From Marinilongibacter aquaticus (GTDB lineage Bacteria > Bacteroidota > Bacteroidia > Cytophagales > Spirosomataceae): a DNA stretch of 64,000 bases. Positions 27,231-36,562 of this stretch are shown one piece after another. Location: assembly GCF_020149935.1 (NCBI RefSeq), contig NZ_CP083757.1, positions 806,001 to 870,000 on the forward strand, written 5' to 3'. The notes under the pieces are model-generated. The model saw only the letters and a list, made by a program, of their open reading frames with translations, had not been told where the DNA came from and searched no databases. The first letter of the stretch is position 1. Every line of letters begins with the position of its first letter. A program made the translations under genes and the position numbers.

Positions 27231-27578
27231 TTAAAATTTAAGACCAGCTTCTCTAGCACCTTCGGCCAAAGCTTTCACATTACCGTGGTACAAGTATCCG
27301 CTACGATCGAAAACACAAGTTGACAAACCGTTTTCCAAAGCTTCTTTGGCCAAACCTTCACCTACTTTTTTCGAGTTCTCTACATTGTTGTTTGTCGCAC
27401 CAATGCTTTTTGTTGAATAAGCCGCAAGGGTTACTCCATTTACGTCGTCGATTAGTTGGGCATAAATCCCTTTATTCGAACGGAAAACAGAAAGACGTGG
27501 GATATCAGCAGTGCCTTTCACTCTTTTTCTGATTCTCCACTTGACCTTTTGCCTTCTTTTTGTTTTAAAAGTTGACAT
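27231..27578 (-). CDS. rplR: Ribosomal protein L18
   Basis: L18 binds 5S rRNA together with L5. The 115-residue protein has [21 protein letters not shown], the central [24 protein letters not shown] and the usual end. It follows rplF by 32 bp. Confidence 0.97.
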   Translation of the reverse strand: MSTFKTKRRQKVKWRIRKRVKGTADIPRLSVFRSNKGIYAQLIDDVNGVTLAAYSTKSIGATNNNVENSKKVGEGLAKEALENGLSTCVFDRSGYLYHGNVKALAEGAREAGLKF

Positions 27579-27610
27579 TATATTCCTGTTAATATCTTGA
27601 TACTTAGTTA

Positions 27611-28168
27611 TTATTTCTTGGCAGCAGTTTTACCCGCTTTTCTTCTAATTTGCTCACCCACAAAGCGAACACCCTTACCTTTGTAAGGCTCAACCTTACG
27701 CAATGAACGTAATTTAGAAGCTACCAAGCCAATCAACTGCTTATCGATACCTTCCAATTTCACTACTGGGTTTTTACCCTTTTGCATTTCTGTAGTCACC
27801 TTCAATTCTTCTGGCACTACAAATAGGATATTGTGCGAATATCCAAGAGAAAGATCCACTACATTCCCTTGGTTTGTGGCTTTGTAACCCACACCGACAA
27901 GTTCCAATTCTTTAGAGTAACCTTCGCTCACACCTACTACAGCATTGTTTACCAAACTTCTGTACAAGCCGTGAAGAGCTTTGTGTCTCTTTTGTTCTGA
28001 AGGACGAACCACCTTCAATTCGCCCTCTTCGATCTCGACTTTGAAATCAGGATCGATAGGCTGGCTCAATTCACCTTTAGGACCTTTTACGATCACATTG
28101 CTGTCGCCGTCCATTTTCACACTCACGCCAGCGGGTAATTTGATTACTTTTTTTCCTATTCTAGACAT
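27611..28168 (-). CDS. rplF: Ribosomal protein L6
   Basis: L6 lies near the factor-binding site of the 50S subunit. The protein has two homologous halves and the signature near the end, [25 protein letters not shown]. The start [12 protein letters not shown] at 28168 is standard; the ATG seven codons upstream is not supported by family length. Length 185 residues. Confidence 0.97.
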   Translation of the reverse strand: MSRIGKKVIKLPAGVSVKMDGDSNVIVKGPKGELSQPIDPDFKVEIEEGELKVVRPSEQKRHKALHGLYRSLVNNAVVGVSEGYSKELELVGVGYKATNQGNVVDLSLGYSHNILFVVPEELKVTTEMQKGKNPVVKLEGIDKQLIGLVASKLRSLRKVEPYKGKGVRFVGEQIRRKAGKTAAKK

Positions 28169-28216
28169 TTTGACTTTGTTTAAGGCCACGCTCTCACGTG
28201 GCGGTCAACCTAATTA

Positions 28217-28618
28217 TTAATAAACATAACAAAGTACCTCTCCACCCACATTCAAAGTACGTGCCTCTTTGTCAGTCACGATACCTTTAGAGGTAGAAAG
28301 TACAGCAATACCCAAACCGTTCAATACGCGGGGCAAAGCTGTAGCCTTGGCATACTTACGCAAACCTGGCTTTGAAGCTCTTTTCAAACCTACGATTGCA
28401 GATTCTTTGGTCAAAGGATTGTATTTCAAAGCGATTTTGATGATCCCTTGAGGACCCTCTTCTTCGAACTTGTAGCTCTGAATATAACCTTTGTCGTACA
28501 ACAATTTTGTAATTTCCTTCTTCAAGTTAGAAGCAGGAATTTCAACAACTCTATGTCTTGCTCTGATAGCATTTCTAATCCTTGTTAGATAGTCTGCTAT
28601 TGGATCCGTTGTTATCAT
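28217..28618 (-). CDS. rpsH: Ribosomal protein S8
   Basis: S8 binds helix 21 of 16S rRNA and in many bacteria represses the spc operon. The 133-residue product starts [20 protein letters not shown] and has the RNA-binding end [19 protein letters not shown]. It is preceded by a 109-bp gap holding a candidate promoter and hairpin (28619-28727), the largest gap within the ribosomal run. Confidence 0.97.
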   Translation of the reverse strand: MITTDPIADYLTRIRNAIRARHRVVEIPASNLKKEITKLLYDKGYIQSYKFEEEGPQGIIKIALKYNPLTKESAIVGLKRASKPGLRKYAKATALPRVLNGLGIAVLSTSKGIVTDKEARTLNVGGEVLCYVY

Positions 28619-28692
28619 TCTATTTTGTATTAAATGGATACCTTAAGCCAACATTGGGTAGTTTCACGGGCGTGACTTTCCCAATTGGGCTG

Positions 28693-28700
28693 CAAAGATA
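28693..28700 (-). promoter_or_regulatory. Candidate internal promoter before rpsH
   Basis: Minus strand TATCTTTGCA contains a perfect TAnnTTTG. The start would be near 28686, leaving about 68 nt of leader that can fold around GTCACG and CGTGAAAC. No TTTG at the -33 distance is seen. It lies in the longest spacer of the cluster, between rpsN and rpsH. Confidence 0.5.
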
Positions 28701-28727
28701 GTAATTCAAAATTAATTTAAAAAGAAA

Positions 28728-28997
28728 TTACCAAGAAGCTTTTGTAACTCCAGGGATAAGGCCTGCACTTGCCATTTCGCGGAAAGTTACACGGTTGATA
28801 CCGAACTTACGCATATAGCCTTTAGGTCTTCCGGTCAGCTTGCATCTGTTGTGCAAACGTACTGGAGAGGCATTTCTTGGAAGGGCGTCTAAGGCTTTGT
28901 AATCACCAGCCTCTTTAAGAGCCGCTCGTTTTGCCGCATAGCGTGCCACTAACCTTTCTCTTTTTCTTTCTCTTGCTTTGATTGCTTCTCTAGCCAT
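28728..28997 (-). CDS. rpsN: Ribosomal protein S14 (long, zinc-free form)
   Basis: An 89-residue S14 that begins [16 protein letters not shown] and ends [21 protein letters not shown]. The short zinc form is about 61 residues with two CxxC pairs; here the matching region reads [20 protein letters not shown] with a single cysteine, so zinc is not bound. It lies 19 bp after rplE. Confidence 0.97.
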   Translation of the reverse strand: MAREAIKARERKRERLVARYAAKRAALKEAGDYKALDALPRNASPVRLHNRCKLTGRPKGYMRKFGINRVTFREMASAGLIPGVTKASW

Positions 28998-29016
28998 CTT
29001 ATAAAATTAATTTTTA

Positions 29017-29565
29017 TTATTTTTTAGAACTTGCGAAAGGCATTCCCAATGCTTTCAACAATTCGTAACTTTCTTCATCAGAAGGTGCAGATGTCACGAA
29101 AGTGATATCCATACCTTGAATTTTAGAGATTTTATCAATCGAAATCTCTGGGAAGATGATCTGCTCTGTTACACCAAATGTATAATTTCCGCGACCATCG
29201 AATCCTTTATCGCTAATACCTTGGAAGTCTCTTACACGTGGAAGAGCCACAGCAATCAATCTGTCCAAGAATTCATACATTCTTTCGCCGCGAAGTGTCA
29301 CTTTGGCACCGATCGGCATACCTTCTCTCAATTTGAAGTTTGATACCGCTTTCTTAGAGATTGTCGGTACCGCTTTCTGACCTGCGATGATCGAAAGCTC
29401 TTCTACACTGTTATCTACAAGCTTCTTGTCACCAGTAGCTGCACCAACACCACGGTTGATCACGATTTTTTGCAAACCTGGCACTTGCATTACAGACTTG
29501 TATGCATATTTCTCTTTCAGTGCAGGTACAATTTCTTTAATATATTGTTCTTTTAATCTTGCCAT
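29017..29565 (-). CDS. rplE: Ribosomal protein L5
   Basis: L5 binds 5S rRNA and contacts P-site tRNA. The 182-residue protein has [17 protein letters not shown], the family core [21 protein letters not shown] and [20 protein letters not shown]. Normal length, in the usual order after rplX. Confidence 0.97.
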   Translation of the reverse strand: MARLKEQYIKEIVPALKEKYAYKSVMQVPGLQKIVINRGVGAATGDKKLVDNSVEELSIIAGQKAVPTISKKAVSNFKLREGMPIGAKVTLRGERMYEFLDRLIAVALPRVRDFQGISDKGFDGRGNYTFGVTEQIIFPEISIDKISKIQGMDITFVTSAPSDEESYELLKALGMPFASSKK

Positions 29566-29600
29566 CTTCTCTCGTGGATTTCCGACCCACGTTTAAAAAA

Positions 29601-29939
29601 TTAGATAAACTTACCCGTTGCTTTTGAATAGCGTTGCAACTTGCCTTTCTCGTCTTCTTTTCTTCCTGTACGAGTGGCTTTTCCTGTAGAAGGATCAACC
29701 AATTTCACGTTGCTGATGTGAATAGAACCCTCTTTTTCTTGGATCTCTCCTTGTGGATTCTGTGCACTAGGCTTCACATGCTTCTTCACCATGTTCACAC
29801 CTTCAACCAACACACGGTCTTTCTTGGTCAAAACTTTCACAAGCTTGCCTTGCTTACCTTTGTGGTTTCCTGCAATCACTTCAACTGTATCGCCGCTGCG
29901 AACGTGTCTTTTTTGCTGTTTGTTATGTTTTCTTTCCAT
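29601..29939 (-). CDS. rplX: Ribosomal protein L24
   Basis: L24 is an early 50S assembly protein with a KOW motif. The 112-residue product shows VRSGDTVEVIAGNHKGKQGK followed by VLVEGVNMVKKHVKP and ISNVKLVDPSTGKATR. Its basic N and C ends are typical. Confidence 0.97.
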   Translation of the reverse strand: MERKHNKQQKRHVRSGDTVEVIAGNHKGKQGKLVKVLTKKDRVLVEGVNMVKKHVKPSAQNPQGEIQEKEGSIHISNVKLVDPSTGKATRTGRKEDEKGKLQRYSKATGKFI

Positions 29940-29963
29940 TTTTCTTTCCTGTTCTGGATGAAA

Positions 29964-30332
29964 TTAAAGGACTTCTGGAGCCAATGAAACAATTTTCAAA
30001 AATTGTTTTTCACGTAACTCACGAGCCACTGGGCCAAAAATACGCGTACCTCTTGGCTCGTCGTTGTTGTTCAGAAGCACCACCGCGTTTTCTTCAAAAC
30101 GGATGTAAGATCCATCACGGCGTCTTACCTCTTTCTTGGTGCGTACAACCACAGCCCTAGAAACTGTTCCTTTCTTCATGCTTGAAGAAGAGAGTGCTTG
30201 CTTTACGGTCACAACCACTTTGTCGCCGATTCCTGCGTACCTTTTCTTGGTTCCACCCAAAACACGAATCACTAAAACCTCTTTGGCACCGCTATTATCC
30301 GCTACGTTAGCTCTTGATTCTTGCTGTAACAT
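29964..30332 (-). CDS. rplN: Ribosomal protein L14
   Basis: L14 lies at the subunit interface and is the docking site of RsfS. The 122-residue protein begins [19 protein letters not shown] and contains the signature [20 protein letters not shown] and [13 protein letters not shown]. Normal length and position. Confidence 0.97.
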   Translation of the reverse strand: MLQQESRANVADNSGAKEVLVIRVLGGTKKRYAGIGDKVVVTVKQALSSSSMKKGTVSRAVVVRTKKEVRRRDGSYIRFEENAVVLLNNNDEPRGTRIFGPVARELREKQFLKIVSLAPEVL

Positions 30333-30381
30333 TTTACTTTATTTTAAACTTTTTATGCCTTAGACAATAGAGAAGAAGCTC

Positions 30382-30636
30382 TTATTTCGCTTTCTCGATA
30401 ACCTCTATCAATCTCCAGTTTTTTGTTTTGCTAATCGGTCTAGTTTCCATGATTTTCACGGTATCGCCGATGCCGGCTTCTTCCTTCTCGTCATGAAACT
30501 TGAACTTTTTTGTTTTGAGCGTATACTTTCCGTATTTCGGGTGCTTCTCTTTACGAACTACCTGGATTACACCAGATTTGTTCATTTTGTTGCTGATCAC
30601 AACACCGACACGCTCTTTTCTTACTTTTCTTTCCAT
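30382..30636 (-). CDS. rpsQ: Ribosomal protein S17
   Basis: An 84-residue OB-fold protein binding 16S rRNA. It has [40 protein letters not shown] and the conserved [20 protein letters not shown]. It lies between rpmC and rplN. Confidence 0.97.
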   Translation of the reverse strand: MERKVRKERVGVVISNKMNKSGVIQVVRKEKHPKYGKYTLKTKKFKFHDEKEEAGIGDTVKIMETRPISKTKNWRLIEVIEKAK

Positions 30637-30705
30637 TTTGCGATTACAGATTAATGGTTTTCACCATGAATTCTAAACTCTGTATTAAAATTTACTCCTT
30701 AATGA

Positions 30706-30888
30706 TTATCTCTTGTTCAATTCAGTCGACAATCTTGCGATCACCTTTCTGGTTTCGGTGATCCTCTTTGGATTCTCAATCGGCGTAATCGCATGGGCAA
30801 ATTTCAATTTCTGCAATCGGCTTTTTTCCTCAGCAATTTGATTTTGCAACTGCTCTACGCTTAGTCCTGACAAATCTGCTTTTTTCAT
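30706..30888 (-). CDS. rpmC: Ribosomal protein L29
   Basis: A 60-residue helical hairpin protein near the exit tunnel and the trigger-factor site. It begins MKKADLSGLSVEQLQNQIAE and ends in KRITETRKVIARLSTELNKR, the usual L29 pattern. It precedes rpsQ in the normal order. Confidence 0.95.
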   Translation of the reverse strand: MKKADLSGLSVEQLQNQIAEEKSRLQKLKFAHAITPIENPKRITETRKVIARLSTELNKR

Positions 30889-30948
30889 TTTTCTTTTCGT
30901 TTGTTCGGCCGTACCGAATTTTCTTTGTTCAAATGATTGCTACGCTAC

Positions 30949-31368
30949 TTAGGCCTGATAATCTCTACGCACGATGAATTTCGTGGTCACAGGCAATTTC
31001 TGAGCAGCCAAACGAAGAGCTTCTTTGGCCAATTCCAAAGGTACTCCACCCGCTTCGAACAAGATTGTACCTGGGTAGATGTTGGCCACCCAGTATTCTG
31101 GAGCACCCTTACCTTTACCCATCCTTACTTCTAGAGGTTTCGCGGTGATCGGCTTATCTGGAAAAATCCGGATCCATACCTGACCTTCACGTTTCATTGC
31201 TCTTGTTACAGCGATACGAGCAGCTTCAATCTGGCGAGAAGTGATTCGTCCCGGCTCCAGAGATTTGATAGCAAAGCTACCGAAAGCGATCTGATGACCT
31301 CTTGAAGCGATGCCTTTAATTCTTCCTTTCTGCTGCTTACGAAACTTCGTTCTTCTTGGTTGTAACAT
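30949..31368 (-). CDS. rplP: Ribosomal protein L16
   Basis: L16 helps form the A-tRNA site of the 50S subunit. The 139-residue product begins [20 protein letters not shown] and has the signatures [20 protein letters not shown] and [20 protein letters not shown]. Normal length. Confidence 0.97.
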   Translation of the reverse strand: MLQPRRTKFRKQQKGRIKGIASRGHQIAFGSFAIKSLEPGRITSRQIEAARIAVTRAMKREGQVWIRIFPDKPITAKPLEVRMGKGKGAPEYWVANIYPGTILFEAGGVPLELAKEALRLAAQKLPVTTKFIVRRDYQA

Positions 31369-31415
31369 AATATTGCTTCTTTATGGGGCTCACCCCTACT
31401 GTTCTAAAGAATTTC

Positions 31416-32177
31416 TTAATTTTTATTTCTGCCCGAACCTTCGCCGCCTCTGCGTCTTCTTCTTCCGCCACCGCCGCGATTGTCTTGGCCTCTTCTTCTC
31501 TTGTTGTCGGCATTGGCTTCGGCCAAAGTTCCTGCAGGCGTAAGGTCACGCTTACCGTATACTTCGCCTTTGAATACCCACACTTTAATACCGATGATAC
31601 CGTATACTGTCAAGGCTTCTGATACCGCGTAATCGATATCTGCTCTCAACGTATGCAAAGGAATTCTACCTTCTTTGTACATTTCTGTACGGGCCATTTC
31701 GGCTCCACCAAGACGGCCAGAAAGTTTGATCTTGATTCCTTCAGCACCTACACGTACGGCCGATTGAATCGCTTGTTTCATGGCTCTACGGTAAGAGATA
31801 CGTGCTTTCAATTGCTGAGCGATAGTTTCACCGATCAATTTCGCATCCAACTCAGGTCTTTTGATCTCGAAGATGTTGATCTGCACATCTTTGCCCGTCA
31901 ACTTCTTCAACTCCTCGCGAAGTTTATCTACCTCGGCACCTGCTTTACCAATAACTACGCCCGGACGAGCAGTATGAATTGTAAGGGTAATCCTTTTGAG
32001 TGTTCTTTCAATGACTACCTTTGAGATCGAACCCTTCTGAATACGAGCGTCGATGTATTTTCTGATTTTGTTGTCTTCAACCAATTTATCAGAAAAATTC
32101 TTGCCGCCATACCAGCTAGATTCCCAACCTCTGATGTAACCAAGTCTAAGACCAACAGGATTTACTTTTTGTCCCAT
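31416..32177 (-). CDS. rpsC: Ribosomal protein S3 with Arg/Gly-rich tail
   Basis: S3 lines the mRNA entry tunnel and has helicase-related activity. The 253-residue protein begins [20 protein letters not shown] and has the KH-domain stretch [20 protein letters not shown] and [18 protein letters not shown] tail of about 30 residues, rich in arginine and glycine, extends past the core, as is common in Bacteroidota. It precedes rplP by 47 bp. Confidence 0.97.
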   Translation of the reverse strand: MGQKVNPVGLRLGYIRGWESSWYGGKNFSDKLVEDNKIRKYIDARIQKGSISKVVIERTLKRITLTIHTARPGVVIGKAGAEVDKLREELKKLTGKDVQINIFEIKRPELDAKLIGETIAQQLKARISYRRAMKQAIQSAVRVGAEGIKIKLSGRLGGAEMARTEMYKEGRIPLHTLRADIDYAVSEALTVYGIIGIKVWVFKGEVYGKRDLTPAGTLAEANADNKRRRGQDNRGGGGRRRRRGGEGSGRNKN

Positions 32178-32207
32178 ATTTCTACTTAAAAATTCGTTTT
32201 GGGTGTA

Positions 32208-32591
32208 TTATTCTTCCGATTTAACTACTTCCTCTTCCACTACCGCAGCAGCCACATTGTCTACCACGATGGTCAAATGGTGCGAACGTTTTCTGATACG
32301 GTACGCACGCCCTTGAGGAGCCGGTCTCAATCTTTTCAAGATTCTACCACCATCCACATATATTGCCTTCACTACGAGCTCAGTATCTTCGATGCTGACC
32401 TCTTCATTTTTATTCTGCCAGTTGGCCACAGCAGACAACAACACCTTTTTCATCACCGGTGCGGCTGCTTGAGGCTGGTGGCTCAAAATGCCCAAAGCAT
32501 GACTTACTTTCTTACCTCTGATCAAGTCGGCTACCAAACGGGCCTTTCTTGGAGAAGTGGGGAAGTTGTTAAGTTTTGCTACTGCTTCCAT
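32208..32591 (-). CDS. rplV: Ribosomal protein L22
   Basis: L22 reaches into the exit tunnel and is a macrolide-resistance site. The 127-residue product starts [26 protein letters not shown] and has the beta-hairpin region [22 protein letters not shown]. An acidic valine/glutamate tail follows. Normal order between rpsS and rpsC. Confidence 0.97.
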   Translation of the reverse strand: MEAVAKLNNFPTSPRKARLVADLIRGKKVSHALGILSHQPQAAAPVMKKVLLSAVANWQNKNEEVSIEDTELVVKAIYVDGGRILKRLRPAPQGRAYRIRKRSHHLTIVVDNVAAAVVEEEVVKSEE

Positions 32592-32624
32592 TATCTAAAT
32601 AATTTTTCTTTTAAAGGTCAGTGA

Positions 32625-32903
32625 TTATCTACGACCTTTGTCCTTTTTATTAATATGACCTCTAAAATTTCTAGTCGGAGCAAACTCTCCAAGTTTATGA
32701 CCTACCATGTTGTCTGTCACGTAAACAGGGATAAACTTATTCCCGTTGTGTACAGCAAAGGTGTGCCCGATAAAATCTGGAGTGATCATCGATCTTCTAG
32801 ACCAAGTCTTGATCACAGATTTCTTTCCTGATTCGGACATCTTGTCCACTTTGTTTTGCAGACGGAAATCGACGTACGGTCCTTTTTTTAGTGAACGAGC
32901 CAT
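32625..32903 (-). CDS. rpsS: Ribosomal protein S19
   Basis: S19 pairs with S13 in the 30S head. The 92-residue protein begins [20 protein letters not shown] and has the signature [20 protein letters not shown] and [15 protein letters not shown]. It starts only 3 bp after the rplB stop, so the two are probably translated together. Confidence 0.97.
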   Translation of the reverse strand: MARSLKKGPYVDFRLQNKVDKMSESGKKSVIKTWSRRSMITPDFIGHTFAVHNGNKFIPVYVTDNMVGHKLGEFAPTRNFRGHINKKDKGRR

Positions 32904-32906
32904 TAT

Positions 32907-33734
32907 CTATTTTTTATTTCTTTTTGCAATAATTAAACGATCTGAATATTTGTTCTTCGAACGGGTCTTCTTGCCTTTGGCAATCAAACCATTTCTTGAA
33001 CGTGGGTGCCCTCCAGAAGCACGGCCTTCGCCACCACCCATAGGGTGATCTACTGGGTTCATTGCCACACCACGCACGCGAGGTCTGCGGCCCAACCAAC
33101 GCTTACGACCGGCCTTACCGAGCGTTACGTTCATGTGGTCTGGGTTCGATACAGAACCTACTGTTGCATAGCAAACACTCAAAACCATTCTCATTTCACC
33201 AGAAGGCATTTTCAGTGTCACGTACTTTCCTTCCTTGGCCAACAACTGAGCGTATGTTCCTGCACTACGGGCCATCTGTCCACCTTTACCGGGCTTCAAC
33301 TCGATGTTGTGGATAATGGTACCCAAAGGCATTTTCACGATAGGAAGTGAGTTTCCAACTTCTGGAGCCACTTCTGGACCAGAAATCACTGTTTGTCCTA
33401 CTTGCAAACCTTGAGGAGCGATAATGTATCTCTTTTCGCCGTCGGTATATTGCACCAAAGCAATACGAGCAGAGCGGTTGGGATCGTATTCGATTGTTTT
33501 CACTTCAGCAGAAACCCCAACTTTGTCTCTTTTGAAATCGATGATACGATACTTTCTTTTGTGTCCACCACCAATGTATCTGGCGGTACGGTGGCCTTCG
33601 TTGTTACGACCACCTGTCTTTTTGATCACCGCGGTCAGGCTTTTCTCTGGCTTACTTGCCGTAATGTCAGAGAAATCTGGTGCCAATCTGTTTCTTTGGC
33701 CCGGTGTCGTTGGTTTAATCTTTCTAACAGCCAT
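32907..33734 (-). CDS. rplB: Ribosomal protein L2
   Basis: L2 is a core 50S protein next to the peptidyl transferase centre. The 275-residue product begins [17 protein letters not shown] and carries [22 protein letters not shown] and [14 protein letters not shown], including the histidine-containing loop used in catalysis-site structure. Normal length. Confidence 0.97.
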   Translation of the reverse strand: MAVRKIKPTTPGQRNRLAPDFSDITASKPEKSLTAVIKKTGGRNNEGHRTARYIGGGHKRKYRIIDFKRDKVGVSAEVKTIEYDPNRSARIALVQYTDGEKRYIIAPQGLQVGQTVISGPEVAPEVGNSLPIVKMPLGTIIHNIELKPGKGGQMARSAGTYAQLLAKEGKYVTLKMPSGEMRMVLSVCYATVGSVSNPDHMNVTLGKAGRKRWLGRRPRVRGVAMNPVDHPMGGGEGRASGGHPRSRNGLIAKGKKTRSKNKYSDRLIIAKRNKK

Positions 33735-33793
33735 TTTTCTAAATTTTGCAACCGATAATATCGGCTATACCTATTTTTAAATTTAGTTCTTAC

Positions 33794-34081
33794 TTATAGA
33801 TCAGCATAGAAATCGATCAAATCGCCTTCTTTCACAGTCACTACAGCCTTTTTAAAGGTTGAAGTTTTTCCTGAAGTCACTTTTGAACGTGTCATACGTG
33901 ATTTCTTTTTACCGATCTGACGTATGGTCGATACACCAGTTACGGTTACGCCATACATATCCTCTACAGCTTTCGCGATCTGAATTTTGTTCGAATCCAT
34001 TCCCACTTCAAAGGTGTATTTGCCTTCGGCATTCAACCTTTGCGTTTTCTCTGTAATAATTGGTCTTTTTAAAACACTCAT
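33794..34081 (-). CDS. rplW: Ribosomal protein L23
   Basis: L23 is the docking site of trigger factor and signal recognition particle at the tunnel exit. The 95-residue protein begins MSVLKRPIITEKTQRL and has FEVGMDSNKIQIAKAVEDMYGVTV and the GKTSTFKKAVVTVKEGD end. Normal order between rplD and rplB. Confidence 0.97.
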   Translation of the reverse strand: MSVLKRPIITEKTQRLNAEGKYTFEVGMDSNKIQIAKAVEDMYGVTVTGVSTIRQIGKKKSRMTRSKVTSGKTSTFKKAVVTVKEGDLIDFYADL

Positions 34082-34115
34082 TTTTTATCTCGGTTTCGGC
34101 ACCTTTGGGGCCAAA

Positions 34116-34739
34116 TTATTTCAAAATTGATTCTAGGTGTGCAAGCGAGCTCTCTGAAATCAAGATTTCGTCGGCGTTCACCAAATCGTAGATGTTCACT
34201 TGGTTTTTCTCCGTCACAAAAGTTTTCGGAAGGTTTCTAGCCGACAGGTACAAATTGTTTTCTACACCGTCTACCACAAACAAGCTCTTGCCCGCTACAC
34301 CCGCAGCATTCAAAAATGCGATGTAATCTTTTGTTTTAGGTGCTTCCAAAACAAAGTCTTCAACGATTTTGATTTTGCCATTGGCTGCACGATCAGAAAG
34401 GATAGATCTTTTTGCCAAAGCCTTCACTTTCTTGTTCAATTTGAAACCGTAATCTCTTGGTCTTGGTCCGAAAATGGTACCACCACCTACAAAAATAGGC
34501 GACCTTCTAGAGCCGTGTCTTGCTCCACCAGTGCCTTTTTGTCTGTGCAATTTCTTGCCTGTGCGGCTTACTTCAGCTCGCTCTTTGGCTTTGTGCGTTC
34601 CCTGACGCTGATTGGCCAAGTATTGCTTCACTTCCAACCAAATTGCGTGCTCATTGGGAGTCACACCAAACACATCGGCAGAAAGGGTTACTTTCTTTCC
34701 GGTGGCTTTGCCTTGTCTGTCAATTACTTCTAATTCCAT
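34116..34739 (-). CDS. rplD: Ribosomal protein L4
   Basis: L4 reaches into the exit tunnel and in gamma-proteobacteria controls the S10 operon by attenuation. The 207-residue product has the tunnel loop region VSRTGKKLHRQKGTGGARHGSRRSPIFVGG (family signature KPWRQKGTGRARQG-like) and the LSDRAANGKIKIVEDF helix. Whether it also binds the leader described at 35400-35823 is not known. Confidence 0.97.
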   Translation of the reverse strand: MELEVIDRQGKATGKKVTLSADVFGVTPNEHAIWLEVKQYLANQRQGTHKAKERAEVSRTGKKLHRQKGTGGARHGSRRSPIFVGGGTIFGPRPRDYGFKLNKKVKALAKRSILSDRAANGKIKIVEDFVLEAPKTKDYIAFLNAAGVAGKSLFVVDGVENNLYLSARNLPKTFVTEKNQVNIYDLVNADEILISESSLAHLESILK

Positions 34740-34781
34740 TTGAATTCCCCGTTTTTTCGATGTCGTCGGGTTTCGACCTTA

Positions 34782-35399
34782 TTATTTGTGTAAAGTTAAA
34801 AACGTGTTTTTGGCACCGGGTACAGAACCCGAAATCACGATTAGATTTTTGTCGGCCATCACCTTCAATACTTTAAGGTTCTGAATCGTCACACGTGTGT
34901 GCCCCATACGACCAGCCATACGCAAGCCTTTGAATACACGAGAAGGATAAGAACAGGCCCCGATTGAACCCGGGTGACGCTGTCTGTTGTGCTGGCCGTG
35001 TGTGCTTTGACCCACACCACCAAAACCGTGACGCTTCACTACCCCTTGGAAACCTTTACCTTTGGTCTTTCCACTCACATCCAAAAACTCGCCTTCTTGG
35101 AATACATCTTCCACTTTCACCACATCACCCAAATTGAACTCTTGCTCGAACTCCTTGAATTCAACCAATCTTCTTTTTGGTGTTGTATTGGCTTTCTTGA
35201 AATGCCCCTGAAGTGCTTTTGTCGTGTTCTTTTCTTTCTTCTCGCCGTAGCCCAATTGAACAGCCCTGTAGCCGTCTTTCTCTGGTGTTCTCACCTGAGT
35301 AACCACACAAGGTCCTGCCTCGATAAGCGTGCAAGGAACAGCTTTACCATCGTTATAGATGGTCATCATGCCAATTTTCTTTCCAATAATTCCAGACAT
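34782..35399 (-). CDS. rplC: Ribosomal protein L3
   Basis: L3 is an early 50S assembly protein. The 205-residue product begins [20 protein letters not shown] and has the signature [24 protein letters not shown] and [33 protein letters not shown]. In most bacteria rpsJ (S10) directly precedes rplC; here it is not present, and rplC is the first gene of the run, 424 bp from the next gene. Confidence 0.97.
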   Translation of the reverse strand: MSGIIGKKIGMMTIYNDGKAVPCTLIEAGPCVVTQVRTPEKDGYRAVQLGYGEKKEKNTTKALQGHFKKANTTPKRRLVEFKEFEQEFNLGDVVKVEDVFQEGEFLDVSGKTKGKGFQGVVKRHGFGGVGQSTHGQHNRQRHPGSIGACSYPSRVFKGLRMAGRMGHTRVTIQNLKVLKVMADKNLIVISGSVPGAKNTFLTLHK

Positions 35400-35823
35400 T
35401 GTCTTACTATATTTCGCTTTAAAATCGTCTTATTTCCGAAACGGGGTGCAAAATTCACAATTAAACACCTTATATCCAAGATATAAGACAAAAACTTTTT
35501 ACTCCATCAGCGGTTGATCTGTGTCAACTTGAAATTTCCATTGTAAACCCACACAGGGTAAGGTGCATATTACTGAGGGTACACCTTGTTACCTCACAAA
35601 TGATCCCAAAAAAATTTTATTCATGCGAATCGGAGACTGTGTAAATCAAATTTATACATTTTCCTCACAGTCGAAATCAGCTTGGTTTCATGTAGTTATG
35701 ACTTCTGCCGATTTATGTCAGAGAGAATCTCCGTCGAATTGAGGTGCAAATGTAGCACAAAAAACGCAACAAACAAATAATCACCGCATTATTATATGAA
35801 ATAAAGAGCAATAAGCCTTTTGA
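35400..35823 (-). promoter_or_regulatory. 424-bp non-coding region: leader of the ribosomal cluster
   Basis: No gene was found on either strand. The minus strand holds a strong promoter at 35747-35777, a second -7-like element at 35647-35654 (TAAATTTG), and a hairpin pairing 35557-35565 (GGTAAGGTG) with 35582-35593 (CACCTT, a 3-nt bulge, ACC). If the strong promoter is used, the untranslated leader is about 340 nt, long enough to hold a ribosomal-protein-responsive element. No known leader motif was recognised by eye. Confidence 0.55.
35747..35777 (-). promoter_or_regulatory. Promoter of the ribosomal protein cluster
   Basis: Minus strand shows TTTG (35777-35774), a 19-nt spacer and TACATTTG (35754-35747), a full match to the Bacteroidota promoter pattern TTTG-N19-21-TAnnTTTG. 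The start would be near 35740. It is the best promoter seen in the window. Confidence 0.75.
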
Positions 35824-36561
35824 TTATCGCAAACGGGCCAACGTTTGCACAAAAGCCAAAGAAGCAAACATGTGCTGGCTATCCGGTATGTGCTCGAGGG
35901 CCGCCGTAAGGGGTATATCGCCGTGGTGAAACACCGGCTGGGGAGGATGAGCTTTCATATTGTGCAAGATTTCACAATCGCAATGCCCGTTGTGGTCGAA
36001 AAAGTAAGCAGTCACCATGTCATCGTCATAGCCCTTCTCTACCAAAAAAGCCCGTGTATGTTCGAAATTGCCCTGGCAGGGCTCTTTCTGCAAATCAATC
36101 GCCAAGGTTTTCGAAAGGGCCTCCATATCTTCACCGCTCATGGGCAAAGAAGCATAGAAGCTTTTCTCTATCGTTGTCTTATCAAGTTCGGCCTTGAAAC
36201 CCTTTTCTTTATTCCATTGATATATATTGAAGAGCAAACTCAAAAGCAAAGCCACAGACGCAGCCGCTCGGAAAAGCAAGGTATCGAAAAAATGCACTTT
36301 GGCAGGTTGCTCAAAAACCGACTCTTCCACAACCCTTTCCTTATTGAATAGATCGCCCTGCAATTGTTCAAAAAGCCGATCGGGCACGGGTAAGGCATTG
36401 TCTTCGGCCACTTGTTGAAGAGCCTGCTGCACCTCGTCGAATTCGGCACTAAGCTTGGGGTCGTTCTGAATCATAAGAAGCAAGTGGTTGGCACGCTCCT
36501 CTTCCAGCAGCCCCAAGGCCAACAACTCCAAGTCTCCTTCCTCCATTTTATAATGATCCAT
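35824..36561 (-). CDS. Anti-sigma factor with DUF2695-like C-terminal part
   Basis: A 245-residue single-span membrane protein encoded 1 bp after an ECF sigma factor gene. The N-terminal 85 residues (LELLALGLLEEEERANHLL-like, helical) resemble the cytoplasmic sigma-binding domain of RskA-type anti-sigma factors, followed by a helix at about 98-114. The periplasmic part contains CQGNFEHTRAFLVEKGYDD and HCDCEIL (160-202), the pattern of DUF2695. An in-frame TTG at 36570 would overlap the sigma gene; ATG at 36561 is preferred. A HExxH or protease site for regulated cleavage was not seen. Confidence 0.72.
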   Translation of the reverse strand: MDHYKMEEGDLELLALGLLEEERANHLLLMIQNDPKLSAEFDEVQQALQQVAEDNALPVPDRLFEQLQGDLFNKERVVEESVFEQPAKVHFFDTLLFRAAASVALLLSLLFNIYQWNKEKGFKAELDKTTIEKSFYASLPMSGEDMEALSKTLAIDLQKEPCQGNFEHTRAFLVEKGYDDDMVTAYFFDHNGHCDCEILHNMKAHPPQPVFHHGDIPLTAALEHIPDSQHMFASLAFVQTLARLR

Positions 36562-36562
36562 A

